From: Candidatus Koribacter versatilis Ellin345
GTDB lineage: Bacteria > Acidobacteriota > Terriglobia > Terriglobales > Acidobacteriaceae
DNA: 64,000 nt
Direction of reading: 5' to 3'
Assembly: GCF_000014005.1 (NCBI RefSeq)
Contig: NC_008009.1
Coordinates: 868,001 to 932,000 of the forward strand
In this document: piece after piece, positions 16,328 through 25,438 of the stretch
Position numbering within the stretch: position 1 is the first letter of the stretch
Layout of the letters: the number at the start of each line of letters is the position of its first letter
The notes under the pieces: generated by a model
Told to the model about the DNA's origin: nothing
Seen by the model: the letters and a program-made list of their open reading frames with translations, nothing else
Database searches by the model: none
Made by a program: the position numbers and the translations under genes

Positions 16328-17590
16328 ATGGCAGGACGCGGCGAATTCGGCGAAGTGGTTCGCATGGCGAAGGAGACCATCGTCACCAACAAGATGCGCT
16401 CCGGATTGACCGTGCTCGGAATCGTCATCGGCGTGATGATGGTGATCCTGATTTCGTCGGTGGTGCGCGGCTTGAACCAGAACGTGCAGGACATGGTTTC
16501 GTCCATGGGGTCGAACATCATCTTCGCGTTCCACATGGAGCCGTTTAACTTCGGCAGGCCATCGTCGGAGGTGCTGAACCGCAAGGAACTCACGCTGGAA
16601 GATGCGATGGCGATGAAGGACCTGCCGCACGTGAAATACGTGTCGGCGGGAGTTCGCTATTTCCTGCCACAATTTAATACGGGCTCGTATAGCGTGAAGT
16701 ACAACGGCCGCAAGACACGCAACACGATTCTCGAGGGCGATACCCCGAGCATTAAAGATGTGTTCGACGTCAATATCGCGAAGGGGCGCGCGTTCAGCGA
16801 GACGGATGACGAGCAGCGAAATACCGTCATCATGATCGGGCACGATACGGCCGCGACGCTCTTCGGCAATGACGACCCTCTCGGGAAAGAGATCAACATC
16901 GAAGGCCAGTTGTTCACGGTAGTCGGCGTCGCCGGGCGACAGAAGAGCGCATTCAGTGGCGGCTCGAACCCGGAAGACAATATCGTCTACTTCCCATACC
17001 ACACCTTCCGCAAACTGCATCCCGAATTGAAGCAGAACTGGATCAGCGTAAAGGCCACGTCGCAAGCCGACATGCCGAAGGCCATTGACGAAATGCGCGA
17101 GCTGCTGCGCCGCCGCCGGAAGCTGGCGCCGAACCAGCCGGACAACTTCGCGGTATTCAGTCAAGATGTGCTGACCGACGTGTGGAACCAGCTCACTGGC
17201 GGAATTTTTATCTTCATGTTTGCGGTAGCGAGCGTGGCGCTGATCGTTGGCGGCGTGGGCGTGATGAACATCATGCTGGTGTCGGTCACAGAGCGCACGC
17301 GAGAGATTGGCGTGCGTAAGGCAATCGGTGCGCGCAAGAGCGACATCCTCTTGCAGTTCACGCTGGAAGCGATCGCGCTGACCGCGGCAGGCGGGATTCT
17401 CGGCGTGCTACTCGGCGGAATCTTGACTGGCATAATTCCGCTGATCTTCCCTTCGCTGCCGGCTAGTCTTTCGGCGTTCTGGGTGATCCTCTCAACCACT
17501 GCCTCGGCGACGATCGGCCTTGTCTTCGGAATTTATCCAGCATGGAAGGCGGCAAACCTCGACCCCATCGAGGCCCTGCGTTACGAGTAG
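16328..17590 (+). CDS. MacB/FtsX-type ABC permease (orphan), second of pair
   Basis: 420 residues with the same four-TM MacB architecture as its neighbour: TM1 [20 protein letters not shown], periplasmic core, and the FtsX end with [32 protein letters not shown]. The ATG follows the preceding TAA without a gap, indicating translational coupling. The pair are diverged paralogs from a tandem duplication. Substrate unknown; peptide, lipoprotein or glycolipid export are all possible given the nearby glycosyltransferases. Confidence 0.9.
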   Translation: MAGRGEFGEVVRMAKETIVTNKMRSGLTVLGIVIGVMMVILISSVVRGLNQNVQDMVSSMGSNIIFAFHMEPFNFGRPSSEVLNRKELTLEDAMAMKDLPHVKYVSAGVRYFLPQFNTGSYSVKYNGRKTRNTILEGDTPSIKDVFDVNIAKGRAFSETDDEQRNTVIMIGHDTAATLFGNDDPLGKEINIEGQLFTVVGVAGRQKSAFSGGSNPEDNIVYFPYHTFRKLHPELKQNWISVKATSQADMPKAIDEMRELLRRRRKLAPNQPDNFAVFSQDVLTDVWNQLTGGIFIFMFAVASVALIVGGVGVMNIMLVSVTERTREIGVRKAIGARKSDILLQFTLEAIALTAAGGILGVLLGGILTGIIPLIFPSLPASLSAFWVILSTTASATIGLVFGIYPAWKAANLDPIEALRYE

Positions 17591-17626
17591 CCTGCGGCTC
17601 GTCTGATACCCTGATTTGTTCATCCG

Positions 17627-18784
17627 ATGCACTACGCGCACCTCATCCTGGAAGCACTGACCGTGATTGGTGCGGTCAGCGGCACAGCGTATTACGCGCT
17701 GTGTTTATGGGGTGCTGCGCGATTTATCCGCGAGCGGCGCGCGGCACAAAGCGAGGCGTTTACGCCGCCGGTGAGCATATTGAAGCCGCTGAAGGGCGCG
17801 GACCCGAGCATGTACGAGGCGTTCCGCAGCCACTGCCTGCAAGATTATCCCGAGTACGAAATCGTCTTCGGTGTCGCGGACTTGCACGATCCGGCGGCAC
17901 AGGCTGTCGAGCGATTGCAGCAAGAATTTCCGGAACTCACGATCAAGTTGGTGCAGTGCTCTCCTTCGGGCGGCACCAATCGAAAAGTTGCAACCTTGCA
18001 GGAGATGCTACCGCACGCGCGGTACCCGTACCTCCTGATCAACGACAGTGACATTCGCGTAGGAACTAATTACTTGCATGAAGTCATGGGTCCGATGCTG
18101 GACTCGAAGGTCGGCATGGTGACGGCCCTGTATCGCGCGGCTCCCGGGAAGACACTCGGATCGAAGCTGGAAGCAATTGGCATTGGAACCGACTTCATGG
18201 GAGGGGTGCTGTCAGCCCGCGAGATTGAAGGTGGGCTTCACTTCGCGCTCGGCTCGACACTGACTTTTCCACGCGAAGCCCTCGAAAAGATCGGCGGCTT
18301 CGCCCCTCTTCTTGACTATCTCGCCGACGACTACGAACTGGGCGCGCGAATTTCGCAGGCCGGATATCAAGTCGCGCTGGCACGTACGATCGTCGAAACC
18401 CACCTACCGGACTATTCGTGGCCAGCTTTCTGGAAGCACCAGTTGCGCTGGAACCGCACCATCCGCGACAAGCGCAAAGGCGGATACTTCGGCGTGCTGT
18501 TGACCTTCGGCCTCCCGTGGGCATTGCTCACCGTGATCGCGTCGCTGGGTGCGGGGTGGGCTTGGATGCTCTTCCTTGCTGTCGTGGTGGCACGTTATGC
18601 GCTGGCTTTGACGCTGATGGGGCCGATTCTTCACGACCGTAGAGGTACGGGCAATCTCTCGCTCGTGCCGCTCCGCGACTGCGTTGCGATGGTCCTATGG
18701 TTCTGGACGTATTTAGGCGACGAGATCGAATGGCGCGGCGAAACCTTTCGCCTGCGCGATGGAAAACTCATTCGAATCGAATAG
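17627..18784 (+). CDS. GT21-family glucosyltransferase (HpnI/ceramide glucosyltransferase-like)
   Basis: 385 residues with an N-terminal TM, a GT-A catalytic domain and C-terminal TMs. Marks: PPVSILKPLKG, the nucleotide-sugar DxD in NDSDIRV, the acceptor-side DYLADDYELG, and HQLRWNRT matching the (Q/R)xxRW motif of processive and GT21 enzymes. GT21 members glucosylate ceramide; the HpnI branch adds N-acetylglucosamine to hopanoids. Which lipid is used here cannot be told. It is convergent with a second GT21 gene (3-nt gap). Confidence 0.85.
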   Translation: MHYAHLILEALTVIGAVSGTAYYALCLWGAARFIRERRAAQSEAFTPPVSILKPLKGADPSMYEAFRSHCLQDYPEYEIVFGVADLHDPAAQAVERLQQEFPELTIKLVQCSPSGGTNRKVATLQEMLPHARYPYLLINDSDIRVGTNYLHEVMGPMLDSKVGMVTALYRAAPGKTLGSKLEAIGIGTDFMGGVLSAREIEGGLHFALGSTLTFPREALEKIGGFAPLLDYLADDYELGARISQAGYQVALARTIVETHLPDYSWPAFWKHQLRWNRTIRDKRKGGYFGVLLTFGLPWALLTVIASLGAGWAWMLFLAVVVARYALALTLMGPILHDRRGTGNLSLVPLRDCVAMVLWFWTYLGDEIEWRGETFRLRDGKLIRIE

Positions 18785-18787
18785 GGA

Positions 18788-20041
18788 TTAGTATTTCTGA
18801 ACGACTGCGGGTTCTTCCTCTTCGGTGAGGTTCAGTCGTTCCGCGACAATCCGCCCACCCGCGGTGAAGCGATAGAGTTCGCCTCGCCATTCAAAGGTGC
18901 TGCTGGTATAACTTCCCGCCCAGGTAAAGAAGCCAACAAGATCGCGGATTGGATAGAGCCAGCAGAGCGCAAGCGCACGTTTGTCGCCGACAACAATGCC
19001 GCCGACGATTGCACTTTGCAATGTGCGGCTCAGCCAGGCCCACGCGAAAAGCGCCCAGCCCAATGTCCAGTGGCCCATGGCGCCGGCCGCCATCAGGCCG
19101 AGGATGCCAAATGGCATCGCGAACGTAAGGCCGGTGCCGAAGTGTCCCTTCGGGCGCGAATGTCGTGTGCTTTGCATCCAGCGCAATTGATCGCCGAACG
19201 TCTTCGCGAACGATCGACTGGTGAGCACGTGGCCAACTTTTACGTCGGAGAGAACGACCTCATATCCTGCCTCCGAGATGAGGTTGCCGAGAACAAAATC
19301 GTCGGAATAGAACTCGCGGGTCGCCTGGATGCCACCGATAGATTTCAGGGAATCGCGGCGGACGGCCATCACCGCACCGAGAGCGAATTTCATGCCCTCG
19401 AGCATATCCACCACCATTACGCCCGACGGCATCTCTACCGACATTCCGAGAGCTTCCATCCGCGACCAGAATTCTGGCGCCGGCACGCCCTTGTACATGG
19501 CGGTCACACAACCGACCTTGGGATCGTTTAGAGGTGGAATGATGCGGCGAATGAAATCGTGCTCCACCACGATGTCGCTGTCAGTAATGATGAAGTGCGA
19601 ATTCGGAGTGGACTGGATCATCTTGTCGAGCGAATAGACCTTCGCGTTGTGCCATTCCGGCTCGCCGCTGATGATCAGGCTCGACTTTACGTGAGCATAT
19701 TTCTTGCGCAATTCGTTGACGGTGCGTACCGCATCGTTATCGAGGCTTCGCGCGCCGAAGACGATTTCAAAATCGGGATAATCCTGCTGGAAAAAGCTCT
19801 CAAGGTTTTGTTTCAGTTGCGGTTCGGTACCGTGGACAGGCTTGAGCAACGTCACCGGCGGAAACGTGGTGCTGGCTGCGATTTGCGATTCGGAGCGGCG
19901 AGACAGACGGAGGTGCCGTAATGAACCGAGTAGTACCAGCACCAGAAACACCGTCGAACTGATTGTCCCGATCACCGCAATCAAGAAGAATACGGATCGG
20001 GCGGCAATCAATGCCGCTAAGCCAGCGATGGCGATGTCCAT
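18788..20041 (-). CDS. Second GT21-family glycosyltransferase
   Basis: 417 residues with the same design as the upstream gene: N-terminal TM (about 18-40), PPVTLLKPVHGTEPQL, ITDSDIVV as the DxD site, FYSDDFVLG, and DQLRWMQSTR as (Q/R)xxRW, then C-terminal TMs. GGAG lies 4 nt before the ATG. The two GT21 genes share low but obvious similarity and lie tail to tail, suggesting an inverted duplication. They may modify the same lipid class, such as hopanoid or sphingolipid. Confidence 0.83.
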   Translation of the reverse strand: MDIAIAGLAALIAARSVFFLIAVIGTISSTVFLVLVLLGSLRHLRLSRRSESQIAASTTFPPVTLLKPVHGTEPQLKQNLESFFQQDYPDFEIVFGARSLDNDAVRTVNELRKKYAHVKSSLIISGEPEWHNAKVYSLDKMIQSTPNSHFIITDSDIVVEHDFIRRIIPPLNDPKVGCVTAMYKGVPAPEFWSRMEALGMSVEMPSGVMVVDMLEGMKFALGAVMAVRRDSLKSIGGIQATREFYSDDFVLGNLISEAGYEVVLSDVKVGHVLTSRSFAKTFGDQLRWMQSTRHSRPKGHFGTGLTFAMPFGILGLMAAGAMGHWTLGWALFAWAWLSRTLQSAIVGGIVVGDKRALALCWLYPIRDLVGFFTWAGSYTSSTFEWRGELYRFTAGGRIVAERLNLTEEEEPAVVQKY

Positions 20042-20151
20042 AAAACTCCATGATTATAGACGCGTTCCCGGCTGAGCAGGAGATACGATTCGAATGAAGA
20101 ATCGGTCATCGTGCACGAACTGGCTACGCCTTGCATCAGGAATTTGCTCCT

Positions 20152-21981
20152 TCAGTTCGGACGATTGCTGAGGATGAGCTTACCGCCGCTCCGCGCGATC
20201 TCGTAACTATTGCCGAGACGTTGCACGGACAGAGCCTTTTCCTCTTGCGTCCACACGAAGATGCGCTGAGGTCCATTCCACAACTTCTGAAACGAGGCAT
20301 CATCTTCAAAGATGGGCGGAGCGTCAGGGTACAGCGCGCCATTATAGACGTTTCCGTGTTCCCGATTGTTAATGATATGGATTAGTTTCCCAGTATAGAA
20401 ATTCAAGGTCGAGGCTTCTTCATAGGGCCCGTTTACTACGATGACATCGCCTGATTGCCATTGCTTGTCGATGGCTACGGCGAGCGTCTTCGAAGAGAGA
20501 ATCGGTGCGAAGTCCACCATCCCCACGTGAACGCAGTAGAGAACCGGGAACATCATCAATGCGAGCGCCCAGTTCGCGGCGTTGGCTTTGCGCTTCCAAC
20601 GCAACCAGAAGTTCGCGATGCTGCCCACGAAGAACGACCCCGCGAACAGTCCCATCGGCAGGCGGAACAGACCAATCGCGCGCGGCGTCAGATCAAGGAC
20701 GTGACCGAGCGACATGGCGTAGTCGTTCGGATTTTTCCTCAAAAGATCGGCGAGATCGGATCCCGGCGGCACGGATTCCGAAAGATGCAGAATGTATGAC
20801 GCAGTGCCGGCAAACGCGATGCCAAGAAACAGCAGGAATCCGGAGCCGATCATCCCCCACTTGCGAAGCGAACTCTTCTCCGGCGACTCGTCCTCAGCTA
20901 CGAGCCAGTCCGCAGTGATCAGAGCCAGGGCCGGCAGCGCCGGAATCGTGTAGTACTCCTGGCGTGTGGAGAAGCTGAAGAAAAAGAGGATCAACACCAT
21001 CCAGATGGTGAAAAGCACCAGCGCGCGTCCGCGGCGGTCGAGTTCACGTAGTTTGCGCGGTACACGCGCAATGGCCTGAAGCGCGAAAGCACACCACGGC
21101 AACAGCCACAGCACCATCAGCGACCAGAAGATCGCCAACGGAACCGTGTCGTAGTCCTTCGGGACACGCTTTCCGAGGTAGCGCAGGATGTGCTCGTTGA
21201 TGAAGTACCACCAGAAGAAGCCGCGCGCCTGTCCCTGTGGTGGATTCGCCAGACTCGCCAGGATGTGCCACGGCGCGGCAATCACCAGCAGCACGCCAAT
21301 CATCAGCAGCCAGCGCATTTTCAGCAGGTGCTTCAGGTTGTGCGTTAGGAACAGATAGACAACGATGATCCCAATGGGGAAGATGACGCCGATGAAGCCC
21401 TTCGTCAGGATATTCAGCGCGGCAGCAGCGGCGAGGCCGGCAGCCGAGGCTATAGAAGGCTTTTCCTGATCAATCCCGCGCAAAAAGAAATCAAAGCCGA
21501 TGGTGAGGAAGAGACCAACCAGTAGATCGGGGATGAGAATGCGCGTGAAGATATAAGTTCCGACGCCCGTCCCGAGGATGATGGCGGCCCAGAATCCCGC
21601 GCGTTCGCCGAGGTTACGCTTGCCGATGGCATACGTGGCGAGCAGGGTTGCGAGGACGCCGAGCGTGAGAGGCAGTCGGGCGGTCCATTCGGTGACCCCA
21701 AACATCTTGAAGCTGCTGGCCATTCCCCAGTACATCAGTGGGGCTTTTTCGAGATAGCGCAGGCCATCGATGTAGAGCGTGGTCCAGTCGTGGCGCGTGA
21801 TCATTTCGCGTGCAGCTTCGGCGTGGATGGAGTCGGCGTCGTCGAGGAGCGCAGGCGTGAAGAGGCCCGGGATGTAAATGACCAGCCAGAAGAGGCTGAT
21901 GATCACGATGTGCAGCTTGGCTTTAGAAGATTGCGAGCGGCCCACAACAACAGGTTGGGCCGGAGTCGTACTAGAAATCAT
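20152..21981 (-). CDS. GT-C membrane glycosyltransferase (ArnT/PMT-like)
   Basis: 609 residues with about a dozen hydrophobic segments. The first periplasmic loop contains DDADSIHAEAAREM, the position of the acidic catalytic motif of GT39/GT83 enzymes, and RYLEKAPLMYWGMASSFKMFG resembles ArnT (LEKPPLxYW). ArnT-type enzymes transfer a sugar from undecaprenyl phosphate to lipid A or proteins on the periplasmic side. The C-terminal part is a soluble domain. Together with the two GT21 genes it makes a lipid or envelope glycosylation neighbourhood. Confidence 0.85.
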   Translation of the reverse strand: MISSTTPAQPVVVGRSQSSKAKLHIVIISLFWLVIYIPGLFTPALLDDADSIHAEAAREMITRHDWTTLYIDGLRYLEKAPLMYWGMASSFKMFGVTEWTARLPLTLGVLATLLATYAIGKRNLGERAGFWAAIILGTGVGTYIFTRILIPDLLVGLFLTIGFDFFLRGIDQEKPSIASAAGLAAAAALNILTKGFIGVIFPIGIIVVYLFLTHNLKHLLKMRWLLMIGVLLVIAAPWHILASLANPPQGQARGFFWWYFINEHILRYLGKRVPKDYDTVPLAIFWSLMVLWLLPWCAFALQAIARVPRKLRELDRRGRALVLFTIWMVLILFFFSFSTRQEYYTIPALPALALITADWLVAEDESPEKSSLRKWGMIGSGFLLFLGIAFAGTASYILHLSESVPPGSDLADLLRKNPNDYAMSLGHVLDLTPRAIGLFRLPMGLFAGSFFVGSIANFWLRWKRKANAANWALALMMFPVLYCVHVGMVDFAPILSSKTLAVAIDKQWQSGDVIVVNGPYEEASTLNFYTGKLIHIINNREHGNVYNGALYPDAPPIFEDDASFQKLWNGPQRIFVWTQEEKALSVQRLGNSYEIARSGGKLILSNRPN

Positions 21982-22030
21982 TCCACCGTCCGATAGCTCT
22001 CATTATACGGGAGTTGTGGGACGGAACGGC

Positions 22031-22225
22031 CTACGCCACGCGGCGCAAACGCTGCGGTTCTTCGGGTTCCGGCTCCTCAACAGGAGCATTGGGCTCGGTG
22101 TGCGGGCGGGACGGCGGTTCCTCGACTGGCGGCTTCTCCTCGCCCGGCGGCACAGGGATGCGATCATCGTCTGTCTTCAACTCGAAAGACCGTGCGTCAT
22201 ACTCGAAAAGATAAGCAGGTGACAC
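22031..22225 (-). CDS. Small Pro/Glu-rich hypothetical protein
   Basis: A frame with a GTG start at 22225 is preceded by GAGG 7 nt upstream and gives 64 residues: VSPAYLFEYDARSFELKTDD followed by a Pro/Glu-rich tail. The spacing from the upstream SDR gene suggests it could be co-transcribed. No family recognised. The opposite strand is also open, so coding status is uncertain. Confidence 0.4.
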   Translation of the reverse strand: MSPAYLFEYDARSFELKTDDDRIPVPPGEEKPPVEEPPSRPHTEPNAPVEEPEPEEPQRLRRVA

Positions 22226-22318
22226 CAGTTTTCCTCGGACTGAAATTCGCAAAACAATGGGGCGTTGCGTCTGTCGTCAGATGCGTGCGGATGCGCCGGG
22301 TTTGGCGCGCGATCGGCG

Positions 22319-23419
22319 TTAATCCGCGAGCAACGCTTCTGGGCCGCTGGTTGCGTTGTCTGTGCGCCGCTGCTCAGGATTCTGATGCAGTTCCTCCGCG
22401 GCATCACGGCCGAGTTTGGTCGCGAAGGATTCCGACACCACGCTGCGGCTTTCTTTTCCGGTGAAACCCTCCGTGGATGTGGAACGACTGCCCGGCATAA
22501 TACGGTTCACCATGCCCAACGCATCACTTACGAGTCCGGGAGCGATGCCGTGCGCTAACGCCGCGAGCTTCGCCTGCGGCGACAGAGTAACGCTCGAACG
22601 TCCGCGTTTCACCGCGGTGATCACGCAGCGCGCGGCGCGGTGAGCGCTCATCGCCGTGACTGGTGTACTCGCGCCCAGGCTGAACCACGCATATTCCTTG
22701 CGGTGGTCGCCCTTGTAGCGTGCATTCACGTGAGAGCCCGTGCGCATCAGGCCGGGAACAACGGTCGTGACCGTAATGCCGTCTTTCGCAAGCTCCGCGT
22801 GGATACCTTCACTGAAACCGATAGCGGCAAACTTCGCAGCCGAGTAAGGAACGAGATGCGGCACCGCGATCCGACCGCCAATTGAAGTAATGTTTGCAAT
22901 GTGCCCAGAGCCCATGGCACGCATGTCACGAATCGCTTCGAGTGTCGGATAGACCAAGCCCCAGAACATCACGCGCATGGCTTCTTCGAAGTCTTCGATC
23001 GTCTGCGAGTGCAGTGGGCCGACCTGGATCACGCCCGCGTTGTTAATGAGCACGTCGAGTGCGCCATAGCGCGCACGGATTTGCTCGAACATCTTGCGAA
23101 CTTGCTCGCGATCGCCAACGTCGCAGGGGACTGCAAGAACCTCGGCGCCGATGGCCTGCAGTTCCTCTTGTGCCCAGCGCAGTTCTGCTTCATCGCGCGC
23201 GCAGATCACGAGGCGCGCACCTTCGCGCGCGAGTTCCTGCGCCATTGCCAAGCCGAGTCCGCGCGAAGAGCCGGTGACCAGTGCGATTTTGCCGCGCAGG
23301 CTGATTTCGCGGAAGCCCTTCCAGATCGCGCGTCCGAGCAGCACCGCGCCTACACCCGCGACGGCGCCGGCCGCCACCGATCCTGCAGCGGCAGCAATCA
23401 AAACATTTCGGACTCGCAT
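22319..23419 (-). CDS. Membrane-anchored short-chain dehydrogenase/reductase
   Basis: 366 residues. An N-terminal Ala/Gly-rich TM (about 6-30) precedes a classical SDR domain: TGSSRGLG (NAD(P) binding), NNAGV, the catalytic Ser in ITSIGG and YSAAK (Tyr-Lys). The C-terminal 100 residues are a polar extension. AGGAGG lies 6 nt before the ATG. It follows the FNT channel gene by 15 nt and is likely co-transcribed. Substrate unknown. Confidence 0.88.
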   Translation of the reverse strand: MRVRNVLIAAAAGSVAAGAVAGVGAVLLGRAIWKGFREISLRGKIALVTGSSRGLGLAMAQELAREGARLVICARDEAELRWAQEELQAIGAEVLAVPCDVGDREQVRKMFEQIRARYGALDVLINNAGVIQVGPLHSQTIEDFEEAMRVMFWGLVYPTLEAIRDMRAMGSGHIANITSIGGRIAVPHLVPYSAAKFAAIGFSEGIHAELAKDGITVTTVVPGLMRTGSHVNARYKGDHRKEYAWFSLGASTPVTAMSAHRAARCVITAVKRGRSSVTLSPQAKLAALAHGIAPGLVSDALGMVNRIMPGSRSTSTEGFTGKESRSVVSESFATKLGRDAAEELHQNPEQRRTDNATSGPEALLAD

Positions 23420-23434
23420 GGTCGCCTCCTGTTT

Positions 23435-24205
23435 TTACGTGGTCTCGCCGGCTTTGACCTGGCCGAAGTTCAAGAGCGTAACGATAAAGATGCCGCCAGT
23501 GATATTTCCGGCGGTCGCGAAAAGGAGCCATTTCACATAGGCTTCGAGCGGAACCACGCCGGAGAAGACAGCCGCGAGTATCTCACCGCTGGTGGCGATG
23601 CAGTGTGAAAAATGTCCAAGGCCCACGATAAAGGTGAGCAGCCAGATCACCGCAATCTGCCCGATCGTCCACGAACTAGCCGAAACCATCCAGGCCACCA
23701 GCGCGATCATCCAGCCCCCGATCACTCCGCTCCAGAAAATATGCGCGCTGCTGCCGAGGAGAGCTTCCTGCCCGAGTTTCACCAGGTACTCCGCAATGTC
23801 GGGTTTCAAAGAAGAGGTCTTGACCGCAAGCGCAGAGAAGGCGCACGCCCCAAGCACATTAGAGACAAACACAATTGCCCAAAGCCGCAAGGTGTCCGCA
23901 ACATGCTTGCGTTCGCTCAGGATCAACGCCACCGGATAGAGCGTGTTTTCCGTGAACAACTGCGCGCGGCCGATGATCACGGCGATAAATCCCAGCGGAT
24001 AGAACAGGTAAGGAATGAAGCTGCCAGCGTGTTCCGGAAGAGCTGCTTTGGCGGTTGCCACCGCCAATCCCGTCAGACCCATGGTGATGCCGCCCGCCAA
24101 TCCAGAGAACGCCAGGGCATGCGGCGTACGGCGCACCTCGTCGTGGGCATTACTCTCCACCTGTTCAAAAATCTCGTTGGCGGTAAGGCGAGAAGTCTCT
24201 GGCAA
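23435..24205 (-). CDS. Formate/nitrite transporter (FNT) family channel
   Basis: The channel has six hydrophobic segments and FNT marks: GGITMGLTGLAVA, FTENTLYPVALIL, NVLGA and the pore-histidine region GLGHFSHCIATSGE. FNT pentamers pass formate, nitrite or hydrosulfide. I choose the TTG at 24205 (256 residues) because GGAG lies 7 nt upstream; an ATG at 24280 would add 25 residues but has no ribosome-binding site. First gene of a two-gene unit with the SDR. Near PFOR, formate or nitrite traffic under low oxygen is plausible but not shown. Confidence 0.85.
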   Translation of the reverse strand: MPETSRLTANEIFEQVESNAHDEVRRTPHALAFSGLAGGITMGLTGLAVATAKAALPEHAGSFIPYLFYPLGFIAVIIGRAQLFTENTLYPVALILSERKHVADTLRLWAIVFVSNVLGACAFSALAVKTSSLKPDIAEYLVKLGQEALLGSSAHIFWSGVIGGWMIALVAWMVSASSWTIGQIAVIWLLTFIVGLGHFSHCIATSGEILAAVFSGVVPLEAYVKWLLFATAGNITGGIFIVTLLNFGQVKAGETT

Positions 24206-24414
24206 TTCGCGTCTCCGCAACCTTAGATGCAGAAGTGCGTGAAGGCAGGAGGGATCCAGCGCAGGGGTGAGGTCCTGCATCCGGGTAGCTGGCCAGAGTG
24301 CAAAAAAACACTTAGGCCAAGGGTTAGATAAAACCCCGCGCAGCGGATGCCATCTAACTAACTGCGCCGCTTCGTCGAAGATTCCGATTCAAGAAGACAA
24401 TGAGGGAGTTACAC

Positions 24415-25362
24415 ATGAAGAAGCTATCGATTCTTGCGGCAGGCTTGCTCCTGACCGGCACACTGGCACTTGCACAGACCGCCAGTACAGACACAACCAG
24501 CAGTCAGCCGGCGCAGACACAGTCCTCTAGCGCGACCCAGCAGACGACCACCACGACTTCCACGCCCGCAACGCCATCCAGCACCCAAGACAACGCGACC
24601 CCAAGCAGCGCGGTGACCCCGGCAACGCCTCAGAGCGATTCGCCGAACGCCAACGGTGCGGCCAAGACGCAGCCTTGCACCACGAGCGCAACGCCATGCA
24701 GCAGCGCAAACCCGGCCAGCGGCAGCAGCGCGGCGGATCAGCCTTGGGCAAAGCCGGCGACGGACACCGGCGCGACCAGTTCCACGACCACCAAGTCTTC
24801 GACCACCACGACCACGGCTCCTGACAGCACTGCGACCCCGAGCAGCACGACTCCGGACGCTGCGCCGAGCACCAGCACCACGCCGCAGTCTGAGAGCACC
24901 ACGCCGCACATGATGGCGCAGGCCACCACGCCGGCGAACCCGGCCGATGCGCAGAGCTCGTCCACGACGACTAGCTCGACGACGACCAGCAGCGATGCTG
25001 CGCAAAGCACCAGCAGCGACGCGAAGAAGGCCGATTCGGCTTCCAGCGATTCTTCTGTGAAGAGCGACAAGGACACCATGCCGCAGAGCGATGCAGCTCA
25101 GGCGGGCGCACAGTCTGGCAGCAGCTCGACTCCTAGCTCGACCGACGCGCAGAGCACGACCAGCACCTCGTCCTCGACCGATGCGAACGGCAACACCACC
25201 GAAACCAAGAAGCACAAAAAGCACAAGAAGACCACGGACGCGAACGGCAACGCGACTGATTCCACTTCGAGCTCCAGCAGCTCAACCACCAGCAGCCCGA
25301 GCAGCACCAGCACCCCGAATAGCTCGAGCACGCCGGATCAGTCCTCGACGCCCCACTTCTAA
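24415..25362 (+). CDS. Secreted Ser/Thr-rich low-complexity protein
   Basis: 315 residues from the ATG at 24415 (AGGGAG upstream). A clear signal peptide, MKKLSILAAGLLLTGTLALA, precedes almost 290 residues dominated by Ser, Thr, Ala, Pro, Gln and Asp, with a lysine/histidine patch KKHKKHKK flanked by two DANGN(T/A)T repeats near the C-terminus. Such composition suggests a disordered extracellular or surface protein, possibly O-glycosylated. No domain is recognisable. Confidence 0.7.
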   Translation: MKKLSILAAGLLLTGTLALAQTASTDTTSSQPAQTQSSSATQQTTTTTSTPATPSSTQDNATPSSAVTPATPQSDSPNANGAAKTQPCTTSATPCSSANPASGSSAADQPWAKPATDTGATSSTTTKSSTTTTTAPDSTATPSSTTPDAAPSTSTTPQSESTTPHMMAQATTPANPADAQSSSTTTSSTTTSSDAAQSTSSDAKKADSASSDSSVKSDKDTMPQSDAAQAGAQSGSSSTPSSTDAQSTTSTSSSTDANGNTTETKKHKKHKKTTDANGNATDSTSSSSSSTTSSPSSTSTPNSSSTPDQSSTPHF

Positions 25363-25389
25363 ACGGACGCTGTAACCTACCCAACACAA

Positions 25390-25420
25390 AGGCGACCCTT
25401 GCGGGTCGCCTCTGTTTGTT
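25390..25420 (+). terminator. Terminator of the Ser/Thr-rich protein gene
   Basis: AGGCGACCC-TTGC-GGGTCGCCT, a 9-bp stem with a 4-nt loop, then CTGTTTGTTG, 27 nt after the stop codon. It could act bidirectionally for the convergent gene ending at 25439. Confidence 0.75.
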
Positions 25421-25438
25421 GCGGGGAGGGAAGTCGCT

